Positions 10,699-20,450 of a DNA stretch of 64,000 nucleotides are shown in pieces (the stretch's first letter is position 1; the number at the start of each line of letters is the position of its first letter). The notes below the pieces were generated by a model, which was given only the letters and a program-made list of their open reading frames with translations, was not told the DNA's origin and made no database searches. Position numbers and translations under genes: made by a program. The DNA comes from an uncultured Pelagibacteraceae bacterium (GTDB lineage Bacteria; Pseudomonadota; Alphaproteobacteria; Pelagibacterales; Pelagibacteraceae): positions 1-64,000 of the forward strand of contig CACJNE010000003.1 of the NCBI GenBank assembly GCA_902594675.1, written 5' to 3'.

Positions 10699-11409
10699 AT
10701 GAGTAATATTAGAATATTTTTCTCTGAAAGTTTATCTCTTAATTTAACTTCTTCACTTGCTAAACCACAATCACATTATTTGACAAAAGTCATGCGAGTG
10801 AAAATTGGAGAAAATTTTTCTTTATTTAATAAAACTGGTGAATGGTTAGCCAAAATAGACAACATTTATGATGGAAAGGTAGAATTTAGCATTAAGGAAC
10901 AATTAAGAAGAAAAGAAAATTCCCTGGAAATTTGGTTAGCATTTTCTCCAATTAAATCAAATTATTCAAATTTTATGATTCAGAAAGCTACAGAATTAGG
11001 AGTTACAAAATTTTTCCCTATAATTTTTGATAGGACAATTGTTAGAAAAATTAATTCTGAAAGATTGGAAAAAATAATAATAGAGGCAACAGAACAGTCA
11101 AATAGATTGAACCCCCCGTATTTAGAAAAAACTCAAAATTTGAAAACTTTTTTAGAGAAAAATCAAAGTACAATGGATCTAATATTTACAGATCTTAATT
11201 CTAAAAACAAAAAAATTGAAGTAGATAAAAAAAGCAAAAAACCTTCGTGTATTATAATTGGACCAGAAGGAGATTTTTCAGAGAAGGAAAGAGAAGCTAT
11301 TTTAAATTTTAAAGATGTAAAATCAGTTAAGATCAACGACAATATATTGAGGTCAGAAACAGCAGTTATATCTTCAATATCAATTCTTAATTATATCTTA
11401 AATCTATAA
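10699..11409 (+). CDS. rsmE: 16S rRNA (uracil1498-N3)-methyltransferase
   Basis: HYLTKVMR, ATELGVTKFFPI, IGPEGDFSEKE, LRSETAVISSISIL. Confidence 0.94.
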   Translation: MSNIRIFFSESLSLNLTSSLAKPQSHYLTKVMRVKIGENFSLFNKTGEWLAKIDNIYDGKVEFSIKEQLRRKENSLEIWLAFSPIKSNYSNFMIQKATELGVTKFFPIIFDRTIVRKINSERLEKIIIEATEQSNRLNPPYLEKTQNLKTFLEKNQSTMDLIFTDLNSKNKKIEVDKKSKKPSCIIIGPEGDFSEKEREAILNFKDVKSVKINDNILRSETAVISSISILNYILNL

Positions 11410-11991
11410 ATATTTATTTATCAATTTGATAGATTTTTTAATGTCGTCTCTGTGAGAAATCTTGGCAATATATTTTCCATCTTTTAAAAGTATCACAGGT
11501 GAACTATGATCAATATTATAATCACCATTTTCAAAAAATATTTTTTGGCTAATTATTCCCCAAGATTGTGAAAGTAAAAATATTTCGCCTGGATCTCCAG
11601 TAATTCCAACAAATTTATTATCAAAATTGCTAAGATAATCTTTTACTACTTCAGGAGTATCTCTTTTCGGGTCAACGCTAATAAAAAATACTTTTATATT
11701 TTTTTTTTTATTTTTCTTAATTCTATTCATAACTATATCCATTTTATTTAATGTCATTGGACATATGTCAGGACAATTTGTAAAACCAAAAAAAATTGCA
11801 GTCAAAGGTCCACTAAAGGACTCTTGAGTTATTATATTGTTGTTCATATCTTTAAGCTCAAAATCTGAGCCCTTGAATGCTGCGACTGATTGATCTTTTT
11901 GTTCTTTCATTGATAAAAAGACAGGAAGCATTAAAAATAAGAATATAGTTAAGCATCCTGTTAATACTGCAATGGAGGTTTTTATTTTCAT
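11404..11991 (-). CDS. SCO1/SenC copper chaperone family protein
   Basis: FGFTNCPDICPMTL (CxxxC), DPKRDTPEVVKDYL, conserved His in DHSSPVILL. Confidence 0.93.
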   Translation of the reverse strand: MKIKTSIAVLTGCLTIFLFLMLPVFLSMKEQKDQSVAAFKGSDFELKDMNNNIITQESFSGPLTAIFFGFTNCPDICPMTLNKMDIVMNRIKKNKKKNIKVFFISVDPKRDTPEVVKDYLSNFDNKFVGITGDPGEIFLLSQSWGIISQKIFFENGDYNIDHSSPVILLKDGKYIAKISHRDDIKKSIKLINKYL

Positions 11992-12027
11992 TATTGTAAA
12001 ATTATATATTCGGACTATATAAATAAT

Positions 12028-12705
12028 ATGTCTCTGATAAAGAAATTATTTGGCGCATTAACTGAGAAACCTTGGGAGCAAAACCAAGCAGTTATAGACA
12101 GTGGCCACTCAGGCAAAACATTTGAAATATCAAATCAAATGTCAGCAGTAATAATTATATTTGGAGTGAGCACAACTTTATTTAGTTTAATTTTCACTGG
12201 CTACCTTTACTCACTTCCACCTGAACAGGACACGACTTTTATTCTTAAAACAAATTTACTTTGGATAAATACATTAGTTTTAATTTTAGTAACAATATTT
12301 TTTAATAAGATTAGTAAAGATTTAAAAAATGGAATTACAAGTTCAATTAAAAAGAATTTAATTTATGTTGGTGGACTAAGTTATATATTTTTATTCCTTC
12401 AATTAGCTCTGTGGTATCAATTAATGCAAACTGGAAATTTTGTTTCAACTAATACTTATTTCTCATCTTATTATTTCTTCACTGCGTTGCATGGTATACA
12501 TTTGTTAGGAGGACTTTTTTTCTGGGGTAAAGTAAGTTCAAGAATTTTTAAATCAGAGGAGAGTGAATACAAAAAAGAAGAGAAAAGTATAAATGCGCTT
12601 TCTTTATACTGGTTATTTTTATTTATTGTTTGGTTAGTATTTTTTACAATAATGTTTGCGTACAATGATACTGTAATTGAATTTTGTAAATCTTTGATTG
12701 CTTAA
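12028..12705 (+). CDS. cytochrome c oxidase subunit III-like protein
   Basis: Multi-TM; ALHGIHLLGGLFFW and C-terminal ALYW-like SLYWLFLFIVWLVFF, subunit III family. Confidence 0.82.
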   Translation: MSLIKKLFGALTEKPWEQNQAVIDSGHSGKTFEISNQMSAVIIIFGVSTTLFSLIFTGYLYSLPPEQDTTFILKTNLLWINTLVLILVTIFFNKISKDLKNGITSSIKKNLIYVGGLSYIFLFLQLALWYQLMQTGNFVSTNTYFSSYYFFTALHGIHLLGGLFFWGKVSSRIFKSEESEYKKEEKSINALSLYWLFLFIVWLVFFTIMFAYNDTVIEFCKSLIA

Positions 12706-12712
12706 ATTAATT

Positions 12713-12904
12713 CTAAAGAAATAAAACTAACACAGATCCAAACACTGCGATAATTATTAACAAAATGTTTACTGATCTAAGATATTTCTTCGTTTCAGGT
12801 TTAGCCTCTCCTTTTGAAAATCTTCCAGCTCCTAAAGAAATTACAAAATAGAAAGCTAAAACTAGGACAAGTATAGTTATTAAAATACCTAATTTACCGA
12901 ACAT
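12713..12904 (-). CDS. small two-TM protein (possibly DUF2909-like)
   Basis: 63 aa with two predicted TM segments and a short polar loop; located in the oxidase locus. Confidence 0.5.
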   Translation of the reverse strand: MFGKLGILITILVLVLAFYFVISLGAGRFSKGEAKPETKKYLRSVNILLIIIAVFGSVLVLFL

Positions 12905-12940
12905 AAATATATTGATTATATTAGTATAATTAATATGTTT

Positions 12941-12977
12941 TATGACATTTTGTCATAGGTATTTATAAAATTATTAT
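12941..12977 (+). promoter_or_regulatory. putative coxB promoter with a palindromic operator
   Basis: Perfect inverted repeat TATGACA-TTT-TGTCATA (12941-12957); TTGTCA (12950-12955), 16-nt spacer, TATTAT (12972-12977), coxB ATG at 12992. Confidence 0.45.
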
Positions 12978-12991
12978 TCTATACAGGCACT

Positions 12992-13828
12992 ATGCATGCA
13001 GGAATTATATTTTTACTAGTCATCATCGGATCAATACTATTTCATATCTTTACACCTTGGTATTGGACAGACATAGCATCTAATTGGAAAGGAATGGATG
13101 ATACAATCACACTTACTTTCTGGGTAGGTGGAGGAGTTTTCGTAGCTGTTTGTCTATTCATGATTTATTGCGTTTTTAGATACCAACATAAAGAGGGTAG
13201 AAGAGCAGAATATAAACCCGAAGACAAAAAATTAGAAAAAATTTTAACATGGGCAACAACATTAGGAGTTGCCGCTCTGTTAGCGCCTGGACTTATAATA
13301 TGGAATCAATATGTAAATGTACCAAAGAATGCAATCGAAGTTGATGTAATGGCATGGCAGTGGGGATGGCAATATAGGTTACCAGGTAAAGATGGAAAAT
13401 TAGGAACAACTCAAGTCAGGAACATCGCTGATAATAATCCGTTTGGCATCAATCCAGATGATCCATTTGGTAAAGATGACATAATGGTAGAAAGTGATGT
13501 AATAAATTTAGAAAATAATAGACCTGTAAAAATTTTATTAAGATCTGTAGATGTACTCCATAACTGGTATGTGCCTCAGTTCAGGGCAAAAATGGATGCT
13601 GTGCCTGGGACAGTAACTTTTTATTGGTTTGAACCTAACAAAGTTGGAGAATATGAAGTTTTATGTGCTGAGTATTGCGGAGTCGGACACTATGCTATGA
13701 GAGGTGGTGTTGAAGTTCAGGATAAAGCTGATTACGAAGTTTGGTTAGGAGAGCAAGAAACTTTTGAACAATTATCTGCTAGATATGAAAAATTAAACGT
13801 AGATGGGAACAAATTAGCTAAAAAATAA
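12992..13828 (+). CDS. coxB: cytochrome c oxidase subunit II
   Basis: CuA motif CAEYCGVGHYAM; VMAWQWGWQY; VLHNWYVPQF. Confidence 0.95.
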   Translation: MHAGIIFLLVIIGSILFHIFTPWYWTDIASNWKGMDDTITLTFWVGGGVFVAVCLFMIYCVFRYQHKEGRRAEYKPEDKKLEKILTWATTLGVAALLAPGLIIWNQYVNVPKNAIEVDVMAWQWGWQYRLPGKDGKLGTTQVRNIADNNPFGINPDDPFGKDDIMVESDVINLENNRPVKILLRSVDVLHNWYVPQFRAKMDAVPGTVTFYWFEPNKVGEYEVLCAEYCGVGHYAMRGGVEVQDKADYEVWLGEQETFEQLSARYEKLNVDGNKLAKK

Positions 13829-13871
13829 CAATTTAATAATTTAAAAAAATATATATATAAAGGATAAAAAT

Positions 13872-15710
13872 ATGTCAGACGAATACGGTAATAATAAATC
13901 TTATCAAGCACAATCATCAGAGGTAATGGATGGTTCAACAGGTTCAGTGAATCCTGACATAGATTATGTAAGACCCTCAGAAGTTGGTGAACAAGAATTA
14001 TACCATCCACACAGTTTTATTGAGAAATGGGTATTTTGCCAAGATGCAAAAGTAATTGGTGTTCAATATTTTTTAACTGCGGTTTTTACTGGAGTAGTTG
14101 GATTAATTTTATCTTGGTTAATGAGACTTCAACTAGGTTTTCCAGAGTTAGCTGGTTTCATGACTGCAGAACATTATTATCAATTCGTAACCATGCATGG
14201 AATGATAATGGTAGTTTATTTTTTAACTGCACTGTTTCTTGGAGGATTTGGTAATTATTTAATACCATTAATGGTTGGGGCAAGAGATATGGTTTTTCCA
14301 TATGTAAACATGTTAAGTTTTTGGATGTTCTTTGTTGCCGTTGCAGTTTTGATGGCGAGTTTCTTTGTACCAGGTGGTCCGACAGGAGCTGGATGGACTT
14401 TATATCCTCCTCAAACAATTTTAGAAGGTACTCCTGGAGCAGGAATGGGAATTTTATTAATGCTTATTTCTTTATCTCTTTTTGTAATTGGATTTACAAT
14501 GGGTGGACTAAATTACATGATTACAATTCTTCAAGCTAGAACTAGAGGAATGACATTAATGAGAATGCCTCTTACAGTCTGGGGTATATTTACAGCTACA
14601 GTGCTTGCAATGTTAGCATTTCCAGCATTATTAGTAAGTGCCATAATGATGACTTTAGATAAGGTTTTACAAACTAGTTTCTTTATGCCAACAATATTAA
14701 AGGCTGGTGAGGTTCTAGAATATGGTGGTGGAAGCCCAATTCTTTTCCAACACTTATTTTGGTTCTTTGGACACCCTGAAGTTTATATTGTTGCTCTTCC
14801 TGCTTTTGGGATAGTTTCAGACCTAATTTCTGTTCATGCTAGAAAAAACATTTTTGGATATAGAATGATGGTATGGGCAATTGTTGGAATTGGAGCATTA
14901 AGTTTCTTTGTTTGGGCTCACCACATGTATGTAAGTGGAATGAACCCTTGGTTTGGGTTCTTCTTTGCAACAACTACATTAATTATTGCGGTCCCAACAG
15001 CCATGAAGGTTTATAACTGGATACTAACTTTATGGAGAGGAAATATAAGAATTAACGTAGTTATGTTGTGGTGTTTAGGTTTTATTGTAACGTTTGTAAA
15101 TGGTGGAATTACTGGAATATTTTTAGGAAACGTATCAGTTGATGTTCCATTATCAGATACTTATTTCGTGATAGCGCACTTCCACATGGTAATGGGTATT
15201 GCACCGTTAATGGTAATTATGGGTGCAGTTTATCACTGGTTCCCATTAGTTGCGGGGAAAATGTTAGATGAAGGTCTTGGAAAATGGCATTTCTGGATTA
15301 CTTTCTTAGGTGCTTACTCTATTTACTTCCCGATGCACTATTTAGGATTTATTGGAGTTCCAAGAAGATATTTTGAAATGTATGATAGTCCATATATGAC
15401 ATCAGCAGTGGGAATGAATGAATTTATTAGTATTGCAGCATTCATAGTTGGCGCTGCACAATTTATTTTAATCTTCAATATAATTAAAACATTAAAAACA
15501 GGTAAAAAGGCTGAGCAAAATCCTTGGAAAGCTAATTCACTAGAATGGTACACTTCTACTGTTCCACCAGAACATGGTAATTTCGGTGACAGACTTCCGG
15601 TTGTGCATAGATGGCCATATGACTTTAGTGTTCCTGGAGCTAAGGAGGATTACATTCCACAAACTACTGCTCCGAGTGAAGTAATACATACAGAAGTAGA
15701 AAAAACATAA
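13872..15710 (+). CDS. coxA: cytochrome c oxidase subunit I
   Basis: FWFFGHPEVYI, VWAHHMYVSGM, DTYFVIAHFHMVMG. Confidence 0.97.
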   Translation: MSDEYGNNKSYQAQSSEVMDGSTGSVNPDIDYVRPSEVGEQELYHPHSFIEKWVFCQDAKVIGVQYFLTAVFTGVVGLILSWLMRLQLGFPELAGFMTAEHYYQFVTMHGMIMVVYFLTALFLGGFGNYLIPLMVGARDMVFPYVNMLSFWMFFVAVAVLMASFFVPGGPTGAGWTLYPPQTILEGTPGAGMGILLMLISLSLFVIGFTMGGLNYMITILQARTRGMTLMRMPLTVWGIFTATVLAMLAFPALLVSAIMMTLDKVLQTSFFMPTILKAGEVLEYGGGSPILFQHLFWFFGHPEVYIVALPAFGIVSDLISVHARKNIFGYRMMVWAIVGIGALSFFVWAHHMYVSGMNPWFGFFFATTTLIIAVPTAMKVYNWILTLWRGNIRINVVMLWCLGFIVTFVNGGITGIFLGNVSVDVPLSDTYFVIAHFHMVMGIAPLMVIMGAVYHWFPLVAGKMLDEGLGKWHFWITFLGAYSIYFPMHYLGFIGVPRRYFEMYDSPYMTSAVGMNEFISIAAFIVGAAQFILIFNIIKTLKTGKKAEQNPWKANSLEWYTSTVPPEHGNFGDRLPVVHRWPYDFSVPGAKEDYIPQTTAPSEVIHTEVEKT

Positions 15711-15719
15711 GAGAAATAA

Positions 15720-16430
15720 ATGTCTGAACCAAAAATAGACGGCTTCGAACTTAAACCAGGGTTTAAGGGAATGGCGTCTGATACAGCGTCAGACCAAACA
15801 ATGTTCAAAGGTGTGCATTGGGGTAAAGCCATGATGTGGATCTTTCTATTAAGTGATACTTTTGTTTTTAGTTGTTTTTTAATTTCATACATGAAAGGAA
15901 GGGGTTCAACTCCTGTCGAGTGGCCAAACCCTAGTGAAGTATTTGCACTAGAGGCATTTGGTGTACCTGTTCCGTTATTACTGATTGCTCTTATGACCTT
16001 TGTCTTGATCACCAGTAGTGGAACAATGGCTATCGCTGTTAAATATGGATACGAAAAAAATAGAAAAATGTGCGGATGGCTACTATTGGCGACTGCGCTC
16101 GGTGGTTTAACTTTTGTTGGAATGCAGGCTTATGAGTGGTCAAAATTAATTCATGAAGGTGTAAGACCTTGGGAAAATCCATTTGGAGCTGCTCAATTTG
16201 GATCATTTTTCTTTATGATAACTGGTTTTCACGGTTTCCACGTATCTATCGGAGTAATCTTTTTATTTATATATACTTATAAAGTCTTTGCTGGCCACTA
16301 CGAAAAAGGTAAAAAGGGATGGTTCACAAAATTAAAGGGCGATTATGTAGAAATTGAGATTTTAGGTCTTTATTGGCACTTTGTAGATCTTGTATGGGTT
16401 TTTATTTTTGCATTCTTTTACTTGTGGTAA
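15720..16430 (+). CDS. coxC: cytochrome c oxidase subunit III
   Basis: TGFHGFHVSIGVIFL, GLYWHFVDLVWVFIFAFFYL. Confidence 0.94.
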   Translation: MSEPKIDGFELKPGFKGMASDTASDQTMFKGVHWGKAMMWIFLLSDTFVFSCFLISYMKGRGSTPVEWPNPSEVFALEAFGVPVPLLLIALMTFVLITSSGTMAIAVKYGYEKNRKMCGWLLLATALGGLTFVGMQAYEWSKLIHEGVRPWENPFGAAQFGSFFFMITGFHGFHVSIGVIFLFIYTYKVFAGHYEKGKKGWFTKLKGDYVEIEILGLYWHFVDLVWVFIFAFFYLW

Positions 16431-16438
16431 AATAAATT

Positions 16439-16798
16439 ATGGAAAATACAAATAATATTGAAAAAACAGACAAAAAAGATGAAACTTCCACACATAAAAT
16501 TGGAATTTATCTTTGGATTTGGACTTTGTTATTCGTACTCAGTTTTTTTTCTTACATGGTCGACTGGTATCAATTCCAAGGAATGCTAAGATGGTCATTA
16601 ATATTATTCTTCATGTTCCTAAAAGCTGGGCTGATAATGGCATTTTTCATGCACCTATTTTGGGAAAGATATGCATTGGTAAACGTTCTTTTATGGCCAA
16701 TGACAGCTATAGCTTGCTTCATATTTTTAATGGCAGCTGAATTTCAGTATACATTATTTTCAAGACTGTTTTATTTTGTAGTTGGAGGTGGAGCTTAA
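16439..16798 (+). CDS. cytochrome c oxidase subunit IV-like (prokaryotic, CoxD/CyoD type)
   Basis: Three TM helices, KAGLIMAFFMHLFWE; directly after subunit III. Confidence 0.75.
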   Translation: MENTNNIEKTDKKDETSTHKIGIYLWIWTLLFVLSFFSYMVDWYQFQGMLRWSLILFFMFLKAGLIMAFFMHLFWERYALVNVLLWPMTAIACFIFLMAAEFQYTLFSRLFYFVVGGGA

Positions 16799-16799
16799 A

Positions 16800-17063
16800 A
16801 TGGATGCATACGGATATTTAGCTTTCTTCTTAATTTTATTTGTTTTCTTTATTTATATTGTTTGGTTTGGCTATTCAGTTAAATTAGAAAATCAGAAAGA
16901 ACAGGGAGATAAAGTCTCAATAAATCCTTATGATCAAATACCTTTGCGTAGAAGATTAATTGATAAGAAGAACAGCAAAGTAGGAATTTTTGATCTTGGA
17001 AATCATATCTTAATAGCGGGTGTTATATTACTTGTAATATTTGTTTCACTGAATGTTGAGTAG
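16800..17063 (+). CDS. small two-TM protein of the cox operon, unknown function
   Basis: ATG at 16800 preceded by GGAGGTGGAG (more plausible than ORF-track start 16782); two hydrophobic segments. Confidence 0.6.
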   Translation: MDAYGYLAFFLILFVFFIYIVWFGYSVKLENQKEQGDKVSINPYDQIPLRRRLIDKKNSKVGIFDLGNHILIAGVILLVIFVSLNVE

Positions 17064-17065
17064 TA

Positions 17066-17980
17066 GTGTCCACAAATACAATTAAAAAAAAATCAGTTTC
17101 AATAAGTTTTTTATCGTACTTTAAATATCTTTTATTATTAATGAAGCCAAGAGTAATGTCTTTGGTTATTTTTACTTGTGCTGTTGGTTTGTTAACAGCT
17201 CCTGTTTCAGTTTCATTTCTAAATTCAATAATTGCAATTTTTTTTGTTACCATGGGTGCAGGTGCTGCTGGTGCTCTAAATATGTGGTATGAGGCTGATC
17301 TTGATAAGTTAATGACAAGAACTTGCCTTAGACCAATTCCTACTGGAAAAGTAAACAGAGAGCATGCTCTTTTGTTTGGTACATTACTATCAATTATTTC
17401 TGTAGCCGGACTTTATTATTTTTCAAATTTAACATCAGCTATACTATTATCTGTAACCATAGCATTTTATGTTTTTGTTTATACAATTTGGTTGAAAAGA
17501 AAAACCCCACAAAACATTGTTATTGGAGGAGCATCTGGCGCATTACCACCAGTTATTGGTTGGACAATAGCTACTAACTCATTAACATTTGAACCGATAA
17601 CATTTTTCTTAATAATATTTTTTTGGACTCCATCTCATTTTTGGGCTCTTAGCCTTTATAAAGCAGATGACTATCAAAAAGCTAAAATCCCAATGTTACC
17701 GATTACTAATGGAATTGAGGAGACAAAGAAGAATATATTTGTTTATTCATTAATAATGTTACCAATAGTAATTTTGCCTTATTATATTGGGTTTGTTGGT
17801 GAAACATTTTTAATCGTATCTTTATTACTGACATTTTATTACAACTATGTCTGTTACGATCTTCTTAAATTCAAAAAAAATAAATTTGAAATAAAAAAGG
17901 CTAAAAAGGTATTTTCTTACTCAATTTTTTACTTATTTTTGCTATTTGTCTTATTTTTGGTAGACCAGATCATAAAATAA
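17066..17980 (+). CDS. ctaB: protoheme IX farnesyltransferase (heme O synthase), GTG start
   Basis: MKPRVMSLVIFTCAVGL, NMWYEADLDKLMTRTCLRPIPTG, WTPSHFWALSLY. Confidence 0.96.
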   Translation: MSTNTIKKKSVSISFLSYFKYLLLLMKPRVMSLVIFTCAVGLLTAPVSVSFLNSIIAIFFVTMGAGAAGALNMWYEADLDKLMTRTCLRPIPTGKVNREHALLFGTLLSIISVAGLYYFSNLTSAILLSVTIAFYVFVYTIWLKRKTPQNIVIGGASGALPPVIGWTIATNSLTFEPITFFLIIFFWTPSHFWALSLYKADDYQKAKIPMLPITNGIEETKKNIFVYSLIMLPIVILPYYIGFVGETFLIVSLLLTFYYNYVCYDLLKFKKNKFEIKKAKKVFSYSIFYLFLLFVLFLVDQIIK

Positions 17981-18021
17981 ATAATCCTATTTATTTTATA
18001 GGAAAATGGTAAAAAAAATTC

Positions 18022-19392
18022 ATGAAGTATGTAAGTACAAGAGATAATTCGAAAGAATATAGTTTTGAGGAGGTTTTCATTAAAGGCCTTGCTGATGATG
18101 GAGGACTTTATGTGCCTAAATCTTTAAAAAAATTCAGCTCAGATGAATTGTTAGAACTTAAAAATCTTAATTACAACGATTTATCCACTGAAATAATAAA
18201 TTTATTCTCATCTGATTTTATATCTAAAGAGGATCTTTCTGAATTAATTAAAAAATCTTATTCAACTTTTAGAGAAAAAGATGTTGTTAAAATCTCAAAT
18301 CTTGGTGATCTAAAATTTTTAGAATTATTTCATGGACCAACACTAGCTTTTAAAGACGTTGCTATGCAGTTTATTGGTAATTTATATGAATATTATTTAA
18401 GGAAAAATGATAAAAAAATTAATATTATTGTGGCCACATCTGGTGATACAGGGGCAGCTGCCATTGATGCAATTAGAGGTAAATCAAATTTAAATATTTT
18501 TGTTTTACATCCTAATAATAGAATTTCACCAGTTCAAAGAAAGTTAATGACAACAGTTGAAGATGAAAATGTTTTCAATATCGCAATTGATGGAAATTTT
18601 GATGACTGCCAAAATATTGTTAAGCAAATGTTTTCAGATTTAGATTTTTCTAAATCAATAAATATGTCAGGGGTAAATTCAATTAATTGGGCAAGAATAA
18701 TTGCACAAGCAGTTTATTATTTTTATACTTATTTTAAAATTGGTGGTGATAAACCAATTTCGTTCTCAGTGCCAACAGGAAACTTTGGAGATGTTTTTGC
18801 AGGATATCTTGCAAAACAAATGGGATTACCAATAGATAAACTAATCGTTGCAACTAATGAAAACGATATTTTGCATAGAGCAATTTCTAAAGGTGATTAT
18901 GTATCAAAAAAAGTAAAAGAAACACTGTCTCCAAGTATGGATATTCAATTAGCAAGCAATTTTGAAAGATTAATTTATTATGTAAATAATTCTAATTCTA
19001 AAATTACATCAAATATAATGAAAAAAGTTAAGAACAATGAATATAGAATAGAAAAAGCAAACTTGGATATCATTCAAATAGATTTTGTTTCAGAAAGTTG
19101 TGATGAAGACGAAACTTTAGAAATTATTAAAGAAAATTTTGAGAAAAATAGTTTCATATTAGATCCCCACACTGCAGTTGGAGTAGGTGCTGCAAATAAG
19201 CTTAATTTAAATGATTGTGTAGTTTTATCTACTGCTCATCCATGTAAATTTCCAGCTGCTACAGATAAGGCTATAAATAAACATGAAGAACTACCTAAAG
19301 AGCTACAATATGTTCATAGTAAAGAGGAAAATTTTCAATTATTAAAAAATGATACAGAGGCAGTAAAAAATTTCGTTAAAAGTAAATTATGA
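18022..19392 (+). CDS. thrC: threonine synthase
   Basis: KFLELFHGPTLAFKDVAMQF, ATSGDTGAAAIDA. Confidence 0.97.
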   Translation: MKYVSTRDNSKEYSFEEVFIKGLADDGGLYVPKSLKKFSSDELLELKNLNYNDLSTEIINLFSSDFISKEDLSELIKKSYSTFREKDVVKISNLGDLKFLELFHGPTLAFKDVAMQFIGNLYEYYLRKNDKKINIIVATSGDTGAAAIDAIRGKSNLNIFVLHPNNRISPVQRKLMTTVEDENVFNIAIDGNFDDCQNIVKQMFSDLDFSKSINMSGVNSINWARIIAQAVYYFYTYFKIGGDKPISFSVPTGNFGDVFAGYLAKQMGLPIDKLIVATNENDILHRAISKGDYVSKKVKETLSPSMDIQLASNFERLIYYVNNSNSKITSNIMKKVKNNEYRIEKANLDIIQIDFVSESCDEDETLEIIKENFEKNSFILDPHTAVGVGAANKLNLNDCVVLSTAHPCKFPAATDKAINKHEELPKELQYVHSKEENFQLLKNDTEAVKNFVKSKL

Positions 19393-19874
19393 AGCTAAAA
19401 GTTAATGACCAAATTCCAGATACTAAAATCTTCCATTTAGTTGATGGTGAACCCAAGGAAAAAAATATATCTGAGTTATTAGGATCAAAAAAAATAATAT
19501 TATTTGGTTTACCTGGCGCATTTACAGCTACATGCTCTAAGTTTCACTTACCAGGTTATGTTAAAAATGCTCAACAAATCTTAGATAAAGGTATTGATAA
19601 AATATTTTGTCTAGCCGTTAATGACCCTTATGTAATGAATGCTTGGGGTGAGGCGAATAATATAGGGGAAAATATAACTATGTTAGCTGATCCTTATTTG
19701 TCATTTACTAAGCTAATAGGTGCCGAAGTTGATAGAAACTCAAAAGGTATGGGCAAGAGATCAAGCCGCTATGCAATGGTTATAGAAAATCTCCAAGTTC
19801 AAAATATTCAAGAAGAAGAAGAAACTAAAAATTGCAGAATATCTTCAGCAGAGGCAATTTTAAGTATTATTTAA
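19389..19874 (+). CDS. peroxiredoxin, Prx5 family
   Basis: FGLPGAFTATCSKFHLPGYV, AVNDPYVMNAWGE. Confidence 0.95.
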   Translation: MKLKVNDQIPDTKIFHLVDGEPKEKNISELLGSKKIILFGLPGAFTATCSKFHLPGYVKNAQQILDKGIDKIFCLAVNDPYVMNAWGEANNIGENITMLADPYLSFTKLIGAEVDRNSKGMGKRSSRYAMVIENLQVQNIQEEEETKNCRISSAEAILSII

Positions 19875-19881
19875 GTAGTAT

Positions 19882-20427
19882 TTGAATGTTATGAAAAAAA
19901 TTTCTATAGCATTGTTACCAGTACTAATTATTATCATTTATATTTTCAGTGCTATGCATTCATTTCATCAAGTACACAAATCTGTTTATTTTAATAACAA
20001 ACAATTAAGTAAAAAATATATTGAATGGGACGAAGTAAAGAATAATTTTAAAGATTTTTTAAATGCAAATCTTCTTGAAAAAATGTCTAATGAAAGCCAG
20101 TCTGATGAGTTGGGTCAATTAAGCATATTAGTTACAGGTTTAGCAAGTAAATTTGTTGATTACGCAATAGATACATATATTAATGCTGACGGACTTAGTT
20201 TATTAATTGAGAAATCTGAGCACAAATCGGAAATACCTGAGCCAAATTTTCAGACATTAATTGGGAGTATTTCAATTATGAAATTTGATAGTTTAAATTC
20301 CTTTCATGTAAATTTAGAGAATGAGGGAGAAACATATCCAATCCATTTTAGGCGCATAGGAACAAAATGGAAAGTTGTAGAGATATCTTTTCCTGAATAT
20401 TTATTTGACGAGATAAATGTTAACTAA
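19882..20427 (+). CDS. DUF2939-like protein
   Basis: Signal/TM N-terminus and architecture resembling DUF2939 proteins. Confidence 0.6.
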   Translation: MNVMKKISIALLPVLIIIIYIFSAMHSFHQVHKSVYFNNKQLSKKYIEWDEVKNNFKDFLNANLLEKMSNESQSDELGQLSILVTGLASKFVDYAIDTYINADGLSLLIEKSEHKSEIPEPNFQTLIGSISIMKFDSLNSFHVNLENEGETYPIHFRRIGTKWKVVEISFPEYLFDEINVN

Positions 20428-20450
20428 ATAGAAATGAGTATTTAAAATGA

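Noticed and set aside
13732-14418. Antisense ORFs opposite coxB/coxA (13732-14010, 14158-14418) and same-strand ORFs in other frames (14027-14254, 14321-14539)
   Set aside because: They sit wholly or mostly inside a highly conserved cox gene and show no recognisable protein features; treated as shadow ORFs.
17985-18003. Hairpin TCCTAT-N7-ATAGGA between ctaB and thrC as a terminator or attenuator
   Set aside because: Stem is only 6 bp, AT-rich, with no T-tract after it; such short repeats are expected by chance here.
20428-20450. Short AGTATTT direct repeats at the convergent DUF2939/rnhA junction
   Set aside because: Only 7 bp, AT-rich, two copies, and one lies in rnhA coding sequence; not distinguishable from chance.
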